NCBI RefSeq assembly: GCF_026672545.1 | Contig: NZ_JAPPRJ010000001.1 | Location: 992,001-1,056,000, forward strand | Reading direction: 5' to 3' | DNA: 64,000 nucleotides | Origin: Rhizobium sp. SL86 | Lineage (GTDB): Bacteria; Pseudomonadota; Alphaproteobacteria; Rhizobiales; Rhizobiaceae | Shown: positions 8,636-17,716 of the stretch, one piece after another | Position numbering within the stretch: position 1 is the stretch's first letter | Layout: each line of letters begins with the position of its first letter | Notes under the pieces: generated by a model | Told to the model about the DNA's origin: nothing | Databases searched by the model: none | What the model saw: only the letters and a program-made list of their open reading frames with translations | Program-made: the position numbers and the translations under genes

Positions 8636-9982
8636 GACAGCCACCGAATGGCGCGCCGTGCCGCGGCCGAAATACTGGTCAAAACGGGAAGCGATGGTGC
8701 GCACGAACATGCGCCCACGCGGCATCACCTCGAACCGGTCGCCGTCGAAGGCGGTAAAGCCGTCCGGATCCTGCTGGTGGATGCGCGCGGCATCCGCCTG
8801 CACCACCTCTGCCGCGGCGCCGTAACGTTCCTTCAGACTGTGGACGGAAAAACCGTAGTGGCACATCAGCGCCTCGATCGCATCCCCGACAGCCCGGTCG
8901 ATATCATTCAGCGCAAAACCCTTGGCCACCGGCAGGCGTCCTTCGCTGATCGCCCGCATATATTCGCCCGTCGCAACGATGTTCTGCACATAGCCCCGTT
9001 CACTGCGGCCGATGGCGGACGCTCCGAGCCCAATCAGCGCCGGCGCGCTGTCGGTGGTGTAACCCTGGAAATTGCGCTTGACCTCGCCCTGGTTCAACGC
9101 CTCGGCAAGGCTGTCACCGGGTCTGGCGAAATGATCGATGCCGACGGCGAGATAACCGGCCGCGGTCAGCGTATCGGCAATCAGCTGCTGCATCTCGAAA
9201 CGCTCCTCGATGCCGGCGAGCGCCTGTTCATCGATCAGCGTCTGGTGTTTTTTCATCCACGGCACATGCGCGTAACCGAAGATGGCGAAACGCTCCGGCT
9301 GCATGGCAAGCGCGCGATCAAGGGTGCGGGCAAGGCTGTTCAGGGTCTGGTAGGGCAGGCCATAGACGACATCGAGGTTGATGCCACCGACACCGAACTC
9401 GCGCAGAAGGCTCACGACACGCTGGGTCTGGGCAAAACTTTGCGGCCGGTTGATCGCCCTTTGCACGGCCGGATCGAAATCCTGCACACCGACGCTGGCG
9501 CGCGTCATGCCGAAATCTCGCCAGGCGGCGAGTTTCACGGCGTCGACAAAACCCGGATCGATCTCGACACTCACCTCGGCGGAGGGCTCCAGGTCGAACT
9601 GACGTTCGATGGCGTTGCGCAGGCGAATGAGGTCGTGCGGCGAGACGATCGTCGGGGACCCGCCTCCGAAATGGATCGCGCCGACCGAACGGCGTCTCGG
9701 CAGGCGGCTTGCCACCAGGGCGATCTCGGCGATCAACGCATCGACATAATCCGCGACCGGTTCGTAACGGCGGGTATGTTTGGTGTGACAGCCGCAATAC
9801 CAGCACAGCCGGTCACAGAAGGGCACATGCAGATAAAGCGAGAGCGGTGCATCGCCATCTTCCTGCTCCAGCCAGCCCGAATAGACCTTGGCATCCACCT
9901 CACCATGAAAATGCGGGGCTGTCGGATAACTGGTATAACGCGGCACGGGAGACGCATAACGACGGATGAGATCTGGCTGCAT
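8633..9982 (-). CDS. hemN: Oxygen-independent coproporphyrinogen III dehydrogenase (radical SAM)
   Basis: 449-residue radical SAM enzyme making protoporphyrinogen IX precursor under low oxygen. The [4Fe-4S]/SAM motif CxxxCxxC is at C56, C60 and C63 (PFCDRLCWYCGC), with the extra C65 typical of true HemN. HemN-specific N-terminus (RYASPVPRYTSYPTAPHF) and IHFGGGSPT follow, and the C-terminal HemN domain is present. Length is normal. Divergently paired with fnrN; the shared intergenic region carries a perfect anaerobox about 50 bp upstream of the start codon, so FnrN-activated microaerobic expression is expected. Confidence 0.96.
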   Translation of the reverse strand: MQPDLIRRYASPVPRYTSYPTAPHFHGEVDAKVYSGWLEQEDGDAPLSLYLHVPFCDRLCWYCGCHTKHTRRYEPVADYVDALIAEIALVASRLPRRRSVGAIHFGGGSPTIVSPHDLIRLRNAIERQFDLEPSAEVSVEIDPGFVDAVKLAAWRDFGMTRASVGVQDFDPAVQRAINRPQSFAQTQRVVSLLREFGVGGINLDVVYGLPYQTLNSLARTLDRALAMQPERFAIFGYAHVPWMKKHQTLIDEQALAGIEERFEMQQLIADTLTAAGYLAVGIDHFARPGDSLAEALNQGEVKRNFQGYTTDSAPALIGLGASAIGRSERGYVQNIVATGEYMRAISEGRLPVAKGFALNDIDRAVGDAIEALMCHYGFSVHSLKERYGAAAEVVQADAARIHQQDPDGFTAFDGDRFEVMPRGRMFVRTIASRFDQYFGRGTARHSVAV

Positions 9983-10031
9983 GGATTTTTCCTCTGTCAG
10001 CCAAAGCTAGGGCGCAAAAACCAGCCTTGCC

Positions 10032-10045
10032 TTGATCAAGATCAA
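10032..10045. promoter_or_regulatory. Anaerobox (FNR/FnrN/FixK-type binding site)
   Basis: TTGATCAAGATCAA is a perfect match to TTGAT-N4-ATCAA. It sits between the divergent starts of hemN (9982) and fnrN (10095), roughly 50 bp from each start codon, placed to serve hemN activation and fnrN autoregulation. Confidence 0.9.
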
Positions 10046-10094
10046 TTCTGGGCCCGTGGCACTTGCTAGTGGAAAAAGGTATAGGAGAAGGGCC

Positions 10095-10817
10095 ATGGAC
10101 TTTAGCCGCCGCGATATCCACTCGACCGAGATTCCCGTGCTTTGCCGCAGTTGCGAGGTGCGTCACAAAGGCATGTGCGGCGCCCTGAACCCCGATGAAC
10201 TGACGCTGCTATCCCGTCACACACGCCAGCTCCAGCATTCCTCGGGAGAGGAACTGGTGGGCGAAAGCACCGATGTGGAAGCTTATGACAATGTCATGCG
10301 CGGCGTGGTGAAACTGTCGAAGACGCTGGAAGACGGCCGCCAGCAGATCGTCGGCCTGCAGTTCGCACCCGATCTGGTCGGGCGGCTTTACGCCACCGAA
10401 AGCCCGATGACGGCGGAAGCCGCTTCCGATGTCGAGGTCTGCCGCGTGCCGAAGGTGATGCTGGAGCGGTTGATCGAAAGAAATCCGGCGCTGCGCAAAC
10501 GGCTGATGGACCAGGCCCTGCGCGAACTGGACGAAGCCCGCGAATGGATGGTGACGCTTGGCCGCAAAACGGCGTCGGAGAAGGTCGCAAGCCTTTTGAT
10601 GCTGATCGCCGTGCACCTCGACCCCGACGCCCGAGGCGACCGGCGCATCTTCGACCTGCCGATGTCCAGGCTCGACATCGCCGATTATCTGGGCCTCACC
10701 ATCGAAACGGTGTCGCGACAGTTTTCCCGGCTGAAGAAAGACGGGATCATCTCCATCACCGCCAATCGCCATATCGAGGTGCAGAGCCTGGCGAAACTTC
10801 AGTCGCGCTGCGGCTGA
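10095..10817 (+). CDS. fnrN: Crp/Fnr-family oxygen-sensing regulator FnrN
   Basis: 240-residue transcription factor. N-terminal Cys cluster C17-x2-C20-x7-C28 plus central C116 (VEVCRVPK) are the four ligands expected for an oxygen-labile [4Fe-4S] cluster, as in FnrN and unlike FixK. A cyclic-nucleotide-like beta barrel follows, then a C-terminal helix-turn-helix (SRLDIADYLGLTIETVSRQF) with the E-x-x-S-R recognition pattern for TTGAT half sites. ATG 10095 follows AGGAGAAGG. A perfect anaerobox lies upstream, implying autoregulation. The rut operon follows 264 bp downstream but has its own promoter. Confidence 0.93.
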   Translation: MDFSRRDIHSTEIPVLCRSCEVRHKGMCGALNPDELTLLSRHTRQLQHSSGEELVGESTDVEAYDNVMRGVVKLSKTLEDGRQQIVGLQFAPDLVGRLYATESPMTAEAASDVEVCRVPKVMLERLIERNPALRKRLMDQALRELDEAREWMVTLGRKTASEKVASLLMLIAVHLDPDARGDRRIFDLPMSRLDIADYLGLTIETVSRQFSRLKKDGIISITANRHIEVQSLAKLQSRCG

Positions 10818-10892
10818 GCGTCCGCTCCGGCGGAGGATTGTCTGCACAATTTTCACCCAGACCTGGCAAAGATCAAAAAATCATCACTTTGC

Positions 10893-10909
10893 TGCACCAC
10901 ATGGGTGCG
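10893..10909 (+). promoter_or_regulatory. NtrC-type binding palindrome upstream of rutA
   Basis: TGCACC-ACATG-GGTGCG, a near-perfect match to the NtrC enhancer consensus TGCACC-N5-GGTGCA (one mismatch at the end). It lies about 105 bp upstream of the -24 element of the sigma-54 promoter, a typical enhancer distance. Confidence 0.75.
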
Positions 10910-11012
10910 GAACGCCCATTTTTTATTGATCAGCCGGTAAATTTTTGACCGTTTGATAAATTTTATCGCCGCCAACAAATCAACCATTTGAATTCATTTA
11001 TCTTTTTAGAAC

Positions 11013-11027
11013 TGGCACGGTCATTGC
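11013..11027 (+). promoter_or_regulatory. Sigma-54 (RpoN) promoter of the rut operon
   Basis: TGGCAC-GGTCA-TTGC matches the -24/-12 consensus TGGCAC-N5-TTGC exactly, followed by TT, and lies 55 bp upstream of the rutA start. Together with the NtrC palindrome it indicates induction under nitrogen limitation. Confidence 0.88.
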
Positions 11028-11081
11028 TTCCTTTTCAGCATAAACGGGCATCTCGGCCCGGCCACAGAGGGAGCATCAAAA

Positions 11082-12169
<1,088 letters not shown>

Positions 12170-12173
<4 letters not shown>

Positions 12174-12916
12174 GCGAGGCCGTTGTTGCGGGCTACCAGC
12201 CAAGGCCGGAACGGACGAAAAGCGTCACGCTTCCGGCACGGCCGGAGCCGATCTCGCTGAAGCCGTCCGAAACCGCCGTTGTCGTCGTCGACATGCAGAA
12301 CGCCTATTCCACCGAAGGCGGTTATGTGGACCTTGCCGGCTTCGACATTGCCGGCGCCAAGGGCACGATTGCCAACATCAAAAAGACGCTGGACGCGGCA
12401 CGCGCCGCCGGCGTGCTGGTGGTCTATTTCCAGAACGGCTGGGACAAGGACTATGTCGAGGCCGGCGGCCCCGGTTCACCCAACTGGCACAAATCGAATG
12501 CGCTGAAGACCATGCGCAAGCGGCCGGAACTGCAGGGGCAGCTGCTCGCCAAGGGCACCTGGGACTATGCCATCGTCGACGAATTACAGCCGCAGCCGGG
12601 CGACATCCTGGTGCCGAAGACACGGTATTCCGGTTTCTTCAACACCAATATGGACAGCGTTTTGCGCGCCCGCGGCATCCGCAATCTCGTCTTCGTCGGC
12701 ATTGCCACCAATGTCTGCGTCGAAAGCTCGCTGCGCGATGCCTTCCACCTCGAATATTTCGGCGTGATGCTGGAGGACGCCACCCACCATCTGGGCCCGG
12801 AGTTCATCCAGCAGGCCACCGTCTACAATGTCGAGAAATTCTTCGGCTGGGTATCCACCGTCCATGATTTCTGCGGCGCGATTTCCCAGGCAGCCCCCGC
12901 CGAAGCCGCCGAATAA
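12170..12916 (+). CDS. rutB: Ureidoacrylate amidohydrolase RutB
   Basis: 248-residue isochorismatase-fold cysteine hydrolase that releases CO2 and ammonia from ureidoacrylate, the step that frees nitrogen from the pyrimidine ring. Catalytic triad visible: Asp in [10 protein letters not shown], Lys in VPKTRYSGF, and Cys in [11 protein letters not shown]. Start ATG 12170 overlaps the rutA stop by the ATGA arrangement, indicating translational coupling. Confidence 0.95.
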
Positions 12917-12950
12917 CACGCTCACCTTTTAGAAAACGGAGACAATCAGA

Positions 12951-13340
12951 ATGCCGAAGACCATCGTCGTCCCGGAAGGCACGCAGAAGCCCATCGCCCC
13001 CTATTCGCCCGGCACGCTGGCCGATGGCGTGGTGTATGTCTCGGGAACGCTTCCCTTCGACAAGAACAATGACGTCGTGCATGTGGGCGATGCGGCAGCA
13101 CAAACCCGCCATGTGCTGGAAACCATCAAGTCGGTGATCGAAACCGCCGGCGGCACGATGGAGGATGTCACCATGAACCACATCTTCCTGACCGACTGGG
13201 CGAACTACCAGGCGATCAACACGGTTTATGCTGAATATTTCCCCGGCGACAAACCCGCCCGCTATTGCGTGCAGTGCGGCCTGGTGAAGCCGGATGCACT
13301 GGTGGAAATCGCGACCGTCGCGCATATCGGGAAGAAGTGA
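12951..13340 (+). CDS. rutC: RutC, aminoacrylate peracid reductase/deaminase family (RidA-like)
   Basis: 129-residue YjgF/YER057c/UK114 (RidA) family protein of the rut pathway, acting on 3-aminoacrylate or its peracid. The conserved RidA residues are visible: [16 protein letters not shown] at residues 17-32, the Arg in [20 protein letters not shown] near the C terminus, and the terminal Glu of that stretch. Preceded by CGGAGA. Separated from rutD by 229 bp that contain a mosaic repeat. Confidence 0.94.
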   Translation: MPKTIVVPEGTQKPIAPYSPGTLADGVVYVSGTLPFDKNNDVVHVGDAAAQTRHVLETIKSVIETAGGTMEDVTMNHIFLTDWANYQAINTVYAEYFPGDKPARYCVQCGLVKPDALVEIATVAHIGKK

Positions 13341-13400
13341 GGGCGTTATTGCCCCTCATTGGCCTTATTCGCCTCCTGCATCTGCCGAAGCCTACACAAA

Positions 13401-13536
13401 AGACCCCCTCTGGCCTGCCGGCCATTTCCCCCACAAGGGGGGAGAAGACCAGCCTCACCGCCTTGCCCAACAAGCGGAATGCGAGGGTTCGGCAGGTTGA
13501 GCCCCTCCCCCTTGTGGGGAGGGGTTGGGGAGGGGA
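13401..13536. repeat. RIME-like intergenic mosaic element, copy 1
   Basis: About 136 bp between rutC and rutD. Left arm CCCCCTCTGGCCTGCCGGCC continuing to CCCCCACAAGGGGGGAG; right arm CCCCTCCCCCTTGTGGGG continuing AGGGGTTGGGGAGGGG. The arms are largely reverse complements, so the element folds into a long hairpin. Both arms recur nearly unchanged at 55619-55752; the roughly 55 bp between them differ. Size, palindromic layout and intergenic location resemble the RIME elements described in Rhizobium. The flanking rutC-side hairpin (13338-13358) is separate. Confidence 0.8.
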
Positions 13537-13569
13537 CTTCACCGTAACCGCTGAAATCAGGCCCGACCC

Positions 13570-14361
13570 ATGCATTACGACATCCACGGACTGACCGCCC
13601 CCGACGCGCCGACCATCCTGCTCTCGTCCGGGTTGGGCGGATCGGGCGCCTATTGGGCGCCGCAGATTCCGGCACTCTCGGCGCACTTCCGCGTCATCAC
13701 CTATGACCATCGCGGTTGTGGGAGGACGGGGGGCGCGGTTCCGGAGACGGGCGGTATTTCCGCCATGGCGGATGACGTGCTGGACATCGTTGCCGAACTG
13801 GGCCTCACGCGGTTCCACTTCATGGGTCATGCGCTGGGTGGCCTGATCGGGCTCGATCTCGCGCTGCGCCGACCGGATCTGATCGACAAGCTCATCCTCA
13901 TCAATGCCTGGAGCAAGGCGGATCCGCATTCCGGCCGTTGTTTCGATGTGCGCCTTGAACTTTTGAACGCGTCTGGCGTGGGGGCCTTCGTCAAGGCGCA
14001 GCCGCTGTTCCTTTATCCCGCCTGGTGGATGAGCGAAAATGCCGCACGTTTGGCGGAGGACGATGCGCATGGCGTGTCGCATTTCCAGGGCAAGGACAAT
14101 GTCACCCGCCGCATTGCGGCGCTGCGCGCCTTCGATGTCGACGACCGGCTCGGCGAGATTGCCGCGCAAACGCTGCTGATCGCGACGAAGGACGACCTTC
14201 TCGTGCCTTATACGCGCTCCGTCCGTCTTGCGGAGGGTCTGCCGAACGCCACGCTTTCGCTGAGCGAGAGCGGAGCCCATGCGGTCAACATCGTCTTTCC
14301 GCAGACCATCAACCAGGACATCCTGTCATTCCTGACCGCCGGAACAAACCCGGCGCAGTGA
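13570..14361 (+). CDS. rutD: Putative aminoacrylate hydrolase RutD
   Basis: 263-residue alpha/beta hydrolase that speeds conversion of 3-aminoacrylate to malonic semialdehyde in the rut pathway. HG-type oxyanion region SSGLGGSGAYW at residues 18-28; the nucleophile elbow reads MGHALGGL, that is Ala where most hydrolases have Ser. As I recall, the E. coli RutD elbow also reads GHALG, so this is a family trait rather than damage. The late Asp/His (TKDD, SGAHAVN) are present. ATG 13570 lies immediately after the mosaic repeat, which separates it from rutC. Confidence 0.92.
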   Translation: MHYDIHGLTAPDAPTILLSSGLGGSGAYWAPQIPALSAHFRVITYDHRGCGRTGGAVPETGGISAMADDVLDIVAELGLTRFHFMGHALGGLIGLDLALRRPDLIDKLILINAWSKADPHSGRCFDVRLELLNASGVGAFVKAQPLFLYPAWWMSENAARLAEDDAHGVSHFQGKDNVTRRIAALRAFDVDDRLGEIAAQTLLIATKDDLLVPYTRSVRLAEGLPNATLSLSESGAHAVNIVFPQTINQDILSFLTAGTNPAQ

Positions 14362-14459
14362 TGCAGCTTAACCACAAAGCCAATCTCTCTTCGATGCCCC
14401 CTGAACTGCCGGACCAATCCCGCGTAGACCTTCAGGCACAAAAGACCGGAGACCCGTGA
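14362..14459 (+). other. rutD-rutF spacer, position of the missing rutE
   Basis: 98 bp between rutD and rutF, the place rutE occupies in E. coli. It carries an open 32-codon frame from ATG 14361 to the stop at 14457-14459, with no resemblance to the malonic semialdehyde reductase RutE. I see no remnant of rutE. Confidence 0.5.
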
Positions 14460-14969
14460 ATGCCTGCTGCCACAGCATCGATCGCCCACCCGCAAGACGA
14501 CCATCGCCAGGCCTATCGGAACGCCATGGCAAGGCTCGGCGCCGCCGTCACCATCGTCACCACCGACGGCCCGGGCGGCAGAGCGGGTTTTGCCGCCACC
14601 GCCGTCTGCAGCGTCTCCGACAGCCCGCCGACGCTGCTGGTCTGCCTCAACCGCGGTTCCTCCGCCTACCAGCCGGTCAGCCTCAACAAGGTCGTCTGCG
14701 TCAACGTCCTGTCTGCCGAACACGAGGCGCTCAGCCGGCTGTTCGGCGGCAAGACGCCCGTCGAGGAACGGTTCGCCGGGGCCACCTGGCATCCGACGGA
14801 AACCGGCTGCCACCGGCTGGAGGGAGCACTCACCTCGTTTGATTGCCGCATTACGTCGATTGCCGATGGCGCAACCCATGACGTGCTGTTCTGCGCGGTC
14901 GAGGCAATCCATACCCGCGAGGATGGCCAGGCGCTGATCTATTTCGACCGCGGCTACAGAACCGTCTGA
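14460..14969 (+). CDS. rutF: Flavin reductase RutF
   Basis: 169-residue flavin:NAD(P)H oxidoreductase of the HpaC/DIM6 type that supplies reduced FMN to RutA. Typical family pattern: [19 protein letters not shown] near residue 20, [18 protein letters not shown], and [10 protein letters not shown]. Last recognisable gene of the operon. No rutG permease or rutE follows; a hairpin lies 19 bp downstream and then the curlin cluster begins. Confidence 0.93.
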   Translation: MPAATASIAHPQDDHRQAYRNAMARLGAAVTIVTTDGPGGRAGFAATAVCSVSDSPPTLLVCLNRGSSAYQPVSLNKVVCVNVLSAEHEALSRLFGGKTPVEERFAGATWHPTETGCHRLEGALTSFDCRITSIADGATHDVLFCAVEAIHTREDGQALIYFDRGYRTV

Positions 14970-14987
14970 GCGGCTAAACGACAGGTG

Positions 14988-15009
14988 AACGGTGCCTTCA
15001 GGCGCCGTT
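14988..15009 (+). terminator. Hairpin after rutF
   Basis: AACGGTGCC-TTCA-GGCGCCGTT, a 9-bp stem with a 4-nt loop just downstream of rutF. There is no T-run, so it may be an RNA-stabilising hairpin rather than an intrinsic terminator. Confidence 0.45.
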
Positions 15010-15073
15010 CCGACTGGGTCTATTACAAGGAAAGCGTTCAACGGCGGCACGGCCCGCAAACGGAGACGCTTCC

Positions 15074-15511
15074 ATGACCCGCACCTCTTTCATCGCCACC
15101 GCACTCGTCGCCCTCATCGGCATCGGCAGCGCCGTTCCCGCATTCGCCAACGACGTGCGCTTCGAACAGTATGGCTGGTCGAATTCCGCCGGCGGTTCGC
15201 AGAACGGTTATCGTAACCGGGTCCGCGTCTACCAGAACGGTTATTACAACAATTCGGCCGCCCAGCAGCGCGGTTATGACAACCTCTCCGCCTTCGGCCA
15301 GGAAGGCAGCCGCAACCGCGCCAGCACCTATCAGACGGGCAACCGCAACGTCGCCGGCGTCGGCCAGTTCGGTTCCGACCACACGACGATCCTGACCCAG
15401 GACGGCAATGGCAATATCGCCGCCGGCGTGCAGGTCGGCCGTGGCTGCAGCGCCAATGTCTCGCAGGGCGGCAGCGGCAATGTCGCCGCCTTCGTCCAGA
15501 CCTGCGACTGA
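15074..15511 (+). CDS. Curlin-repeat amyloid subunit (CsgA/CsgB-like)
   Basis: 145-residue secreted protein with a signal peptide (MTRTSFIATALVALIGIGSAVPAFA) followed by about six curlin repeats of the Q-x-G-x-x-N type (QNGYRN, QNGYYN, QRGYDN, QEGSRN, QTGNRN, QDGNGN, QGGSGN). Such repeats stack into the extracellular curli amyloid. Unusually for a curlin it carries two Cys near the C terminus (RGCSANV and QTCD). Followed by csgH 62 bp downstream, then a second curlin gene. Whether it is the major subunit or the nucleator cannot be told. Confidence 0.88.
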   Translation: MTRTSFIATALVALIGIGSAVPAFANDVRFEQYGWSNSAGGSQNGYRNRVRVYQNGYYNNSAAQQRGYDNLSAFGQEGSRNRASTYQTGNRNVAGVGQFGSDHTTILTQDGNGNIAAGVQVGRGCSANVSQGGSGNVAAFVQTCD

Positions 15512-15573
15512 TCCCAAATTCCCGTCGACCGGCGTCGGCAGAGCCCGACGCCATCCCTTTCAAGGAGAGCGCC

Positions 15574-15975
15574 ATGTTGCCTTTCGGACTGTCAGCAAAA
15601 ACCACCCTCTCCGCTTTTGCCGTGCTTCTGACGGCGGCAGGCGGCACCGCCGTGCTTGCGGCCGGCCCCACGTCCAAGGCACCGCTTCGGTGTGAAATCA
15701 AGGTGACGCCCCAGGGCGGCATGGTGACGCTTCAGGGCGTGGTCTTCTCAGACCGCAGCATCGACGGCACCTATTCGCTGCAGGTTGAAGGTTCGGGCCG
15801 CGGCGGTAGCAACTCGATCCAGCAGGGCGGCGCCTTCAGCGCCACCGCCGGCCGCGGCAATCCGCTCGGTCTCGTCTCCCTCGGCTCATCCGGCGCCAAT
15901 TACGACGTGACGCTGAAGGTGAGCGCCGGCGGCAAGACGGTTTCCTGTTCCGAATGGGTGGGCGGCCGGATCTGA
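15574..15975 (+). CDS. csgH: CsgH-like curli assembly inhibitor/chaperone
   Basis: 133 residues: signal peptide (about residues 1-30, ending VLAAGP), then an immunoglobulin-like beta domain. Two Cys are present (LRCEIKV near residue 40 and VSCSEW near the C terminus) and could form a disulphide. CsgH proteins are periplasmic alphaproteobacterial factors that hold curlins unfolded before export. The SNSIQQGGAFSATAG stretch in mid-domain is characteristic. Sits between two curlin genes, which supports the call. Preceded by AAGGAGAG. Confidence 0.82.
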   Translation: MLPFGLSAKTTLSAFAVLLTAAGGTAVLAAGPTSKAPLRCEIKVTPQGGMVTLQGVVFSDRSIDGTYSLQVEGSGRGGSNSIQQGGAFSATAGRGNPLGLVSLGSSGANYDVTLKVSAGGKTVSCSEWVGGRI

Positions 15976-16000
15976 CTTCCTCTCCTCACTGCGACATCAC

Positions 16001-16034
16001 AACGCCCGGCGTCCTCGCGACCCGGGCGTTTTTT
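16001..16034 (+). terminator. Intrinsic terminator after csgH
   Basis: AACGCCCGG, a 12-nt loop region, then CCGGGCGTT followed by TTTT. Strong GC stem with a T-run, 25 bp after the csgH stop, ending the curlin-csgH transcript. Confidence 0.85.
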
Positions 16035-16157
16035 CGTCGTGCAGCGAGCGGACGGATGGCGCTGAACGCTATGTGAATGGAGGGTTCCGCAGCCGTTCAG
16101 CCGCGCCATGCAAAGATTGATTCAACGGTCAAGGGATGGACCGAAACGGAGAGAGAC

Positions 16158-16568
16158 ATGCACCGCACGCTGACCAGAACCTTGTCGATTGCCCTTGTGA
16201 CCGGCCTGCTGATGCCGGCACTGCTGCCTGCTCCGGCTGTTGCCGGCAGCGTGTCCTTCACGCTCGCCCCTCCCTCCGACGAAGGCGGCGACATCCTCTC
16301 CACCGGCATCCGGCTTTATTCGATGTATCGGGGATTGAAGAACGGCGAAATCCGCCAGCGCGGCCACGACAACGAGGCCGGCGTCTCGCAGAACGGCAGC
16401 GGCAATGTCGGCTTCGTGCGTCAGCGCGGTGATGGCCATTCCGCAACCTTGCGGCAGAATGGCAACGACAATGCCTACGGCATTTTCCAGTACGGCCGCA
16501 ATGCCCGCACGGATGTCGAGCAATACGGCAACCGCGAAGGCGGCCTGACCTTCAGCTACGGCTGGTAA
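16158..16568 (+). CDS. Second curlin-repeat protein (minor subunit/nucleator-like)
   Basis: 136 residues: signal peptide (MHRTLTRTLSIALVTGLLM ... PAVAG), a non-repeat segment (APPSDEGGDILSTGIRLYSMYRGLKNGE), then about four curlin repeats (QRGHDN, QNGSGN, QRGDGH, QNGNDN). Fewer repeats and a longer non-amyloid lead than the first curlin, which would suit a CsgB-like nucleator; that is inference. ATG 16158 is chosen because the signal peptide starts there and GGAGAGAG lies just upstream. It has its own promoter, since a terminator separates it from csgH. Confidence 0.83.
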   Translation: MHRTLTRTLSIALVTGLLMPALLPAPAVAGSVSFTLAPPSDEGGDILSTGIRLYSMYRGLKNGEIRQRGHDNEAGVSQNGSGNVGFVRQRGDGHSATLRQNGNDNAYGIFQYGRNARTDVEQYGNREGGLTFSYGW

Positions 16569-16671
16569 CGGTTAACAGGCAATTTAAAGTGCGGCGAATG
16601 CAGAGGTGAAACCGTTTGTAGCTAGCGCTTGCCGCAAGTGGTCAGCGCCAGCCAAAGGTGGGCATTTTCCG

Positions 16672-17418
16672 TCACTGTGGAATGGTGGGAGACGGCTTAA
16701 TCGTGAAATTGAAAGAGGGAGAGATGTTTACCAGAACGGCTGCGCAGTTCATCAACGAGACTGAGACCGCGAACAGAACAGATATCCAATTGAGCGAAAA
16801 ACTCATCCAGATACCATATGCCATTAACGAGATATGAAGCGCCAACACGCTAAGCATTACCATACCTAGCAAGAAAGATAAGCTGGAATAGAAAGCTGAA
16901 TATCCAACCCCAGCATCAAAAAAATCTTCCCCAAATATATTCATCTTTTTACGAAAAAGTTTCAGATAAAATTCAGTAGACATGTGCGCTGCCGATAGGA
17001 AATCCGGATCAATTCCTCTTTTCGCAGCAAGGCGGATTGTAAATTGTTCGCAAATCGCTTGGTAAGCCTGTGCGTTCATAAAAGCTAACGAGAGGACCAA
17101 AAAATTGAGCGAGGCAAACAGGGTCATCACCTCTGCCGCTGCCGGAATATCTTGAATTCCGATTGACGTTCCGGGAATCGTAACGTTTTTCCCGAACAGC
17201 AGAAGTGCTAATAATCCATCACTCAGAAGAGCCGCCTTTAGGAGGGCCTCTTGCTTCGCAATCCCTCGGTCGTACATCTCCAAGTATTTCTTGTGCAGCA
17301 CGTCGTTGAAGATGCTCTCGTCCTCATCCAGTAGCATCTCTCGTTCAAACGTCATCCTCAGTCTAACATTAGGAGACAGCTTAAGCTTAAGCTTAAGATC
17401 ATTTTTTAGTGCTGACAT
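16672..17418 (-). CDS. Unknown four-helix membrane protein, AT-rich (probably acquired)
   Basis: 248 residues, no family recognised. A charged N-terminal region (about 1-70, with the repeated KLKLKL coded by AGCTTA repeats and an acidic EREMLLDEDES) precedes two hydrophobic helices at about 75-90 and 110-130, a basic cytoplasmic-looking segment with FRKKMNIFGEDFFD, and two more helices near the C terminus (FLLGMVMLSVLALHISLMAY; ISVLFAVSVSLMNCAAVLV). Base composition is visibly more AT-rich than the surroundings, and it lies beside tRNA-Arg, both hallmarks of transfer. ATG 17418 is used because upstream sequence is unlike coding. Function unknown. Confidence 0.7.
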   Translation of the reverse strand: MSALKNDLKLKLKLSPNVRLRMTFEREMLLDEDESIFNDVLHKKYLEMYDRGIAKQEALLKAALLSDGLLALLLFGKNVTIPGTSIGIQDIPAAAEVMTLFASLNFLVLSLAFMNAQAYQAICEQFTIRLAAKRGIDPDFLSAAHMSTEFYLKLFRKKMNIFGEDFFDAGVGYSAFYSSLSFLLGMVMLSVLALHISLMAYGIWMSFSLNWISVLFAVSVSLMNCAAVLVNISPSFNFTIKPSPTIPQ

Positions 17419-17639
17419 TCCATCATACCTTATGCAGAATGCGGCTATGGCACGCCGGTTTCGAGGCAAGCAGCCCAAGCGAATAAGATACGATCACCAG
17501 AAAGAACTGGCTAGAGCCACAATCTGACTGCCATAGCAATTAGAGACTACCAGCCAAGGTAGATGTGCCTACGAACCCGGCCAACAGGTAAATAGAACGC
17601 CGACCCGTCAAACCTCAAATTCATCACATATGTAGGAAA

Positions 17640-17716
17640 TGGCGCACCCGAAGAGATTCGAACTCCTGACCCCCAGATTCGTAGTCTGGTGCTCTATCCA
17701 GCTGAGCTACGGGTGC
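17640..17716 (-). tRNA. tRNA-Arg (anticodon ACG)
   Basis: 77 nt including encoded CCA. Acceptor stem GCACCCG/CGGGTGC, D arm TAGCTCAGCTGGATAGAGC, anticodon loop GACTACGAATC giving ACG, T arm GGAGTTCGAATCTCT and discriminator G before CCA. All arms pair. Confidence 0.97.

Noticed and set aside
13338..13358. Hairpin after rutC
   Set aside because: The TGAGGGC / GCCCCTCA pairing is imperfect and lacks a T-run; the operon continues to rutD, so not called as a terminator.
13570..14361. Inactive RutD because Ala replaces the nucleophile Ser
   Set aside because: The Ala in GHALGG is, as I recall, also present in E. coli RutD, so it is a family feature rather than a loss.
14361..14459. 32-codon frame between rutD and rutF
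   Set aside because: Considered as a remnant of rutE, but it shows no Rossmann or nitroreductase features and is too short to call.
16569..17640. Genomic island with att sites at tRNA-Arg
   Set aside because: The AT-rich gene invites this reading, but I could find no repeat of the tRNA 3' end and no integrase on either side in the window.
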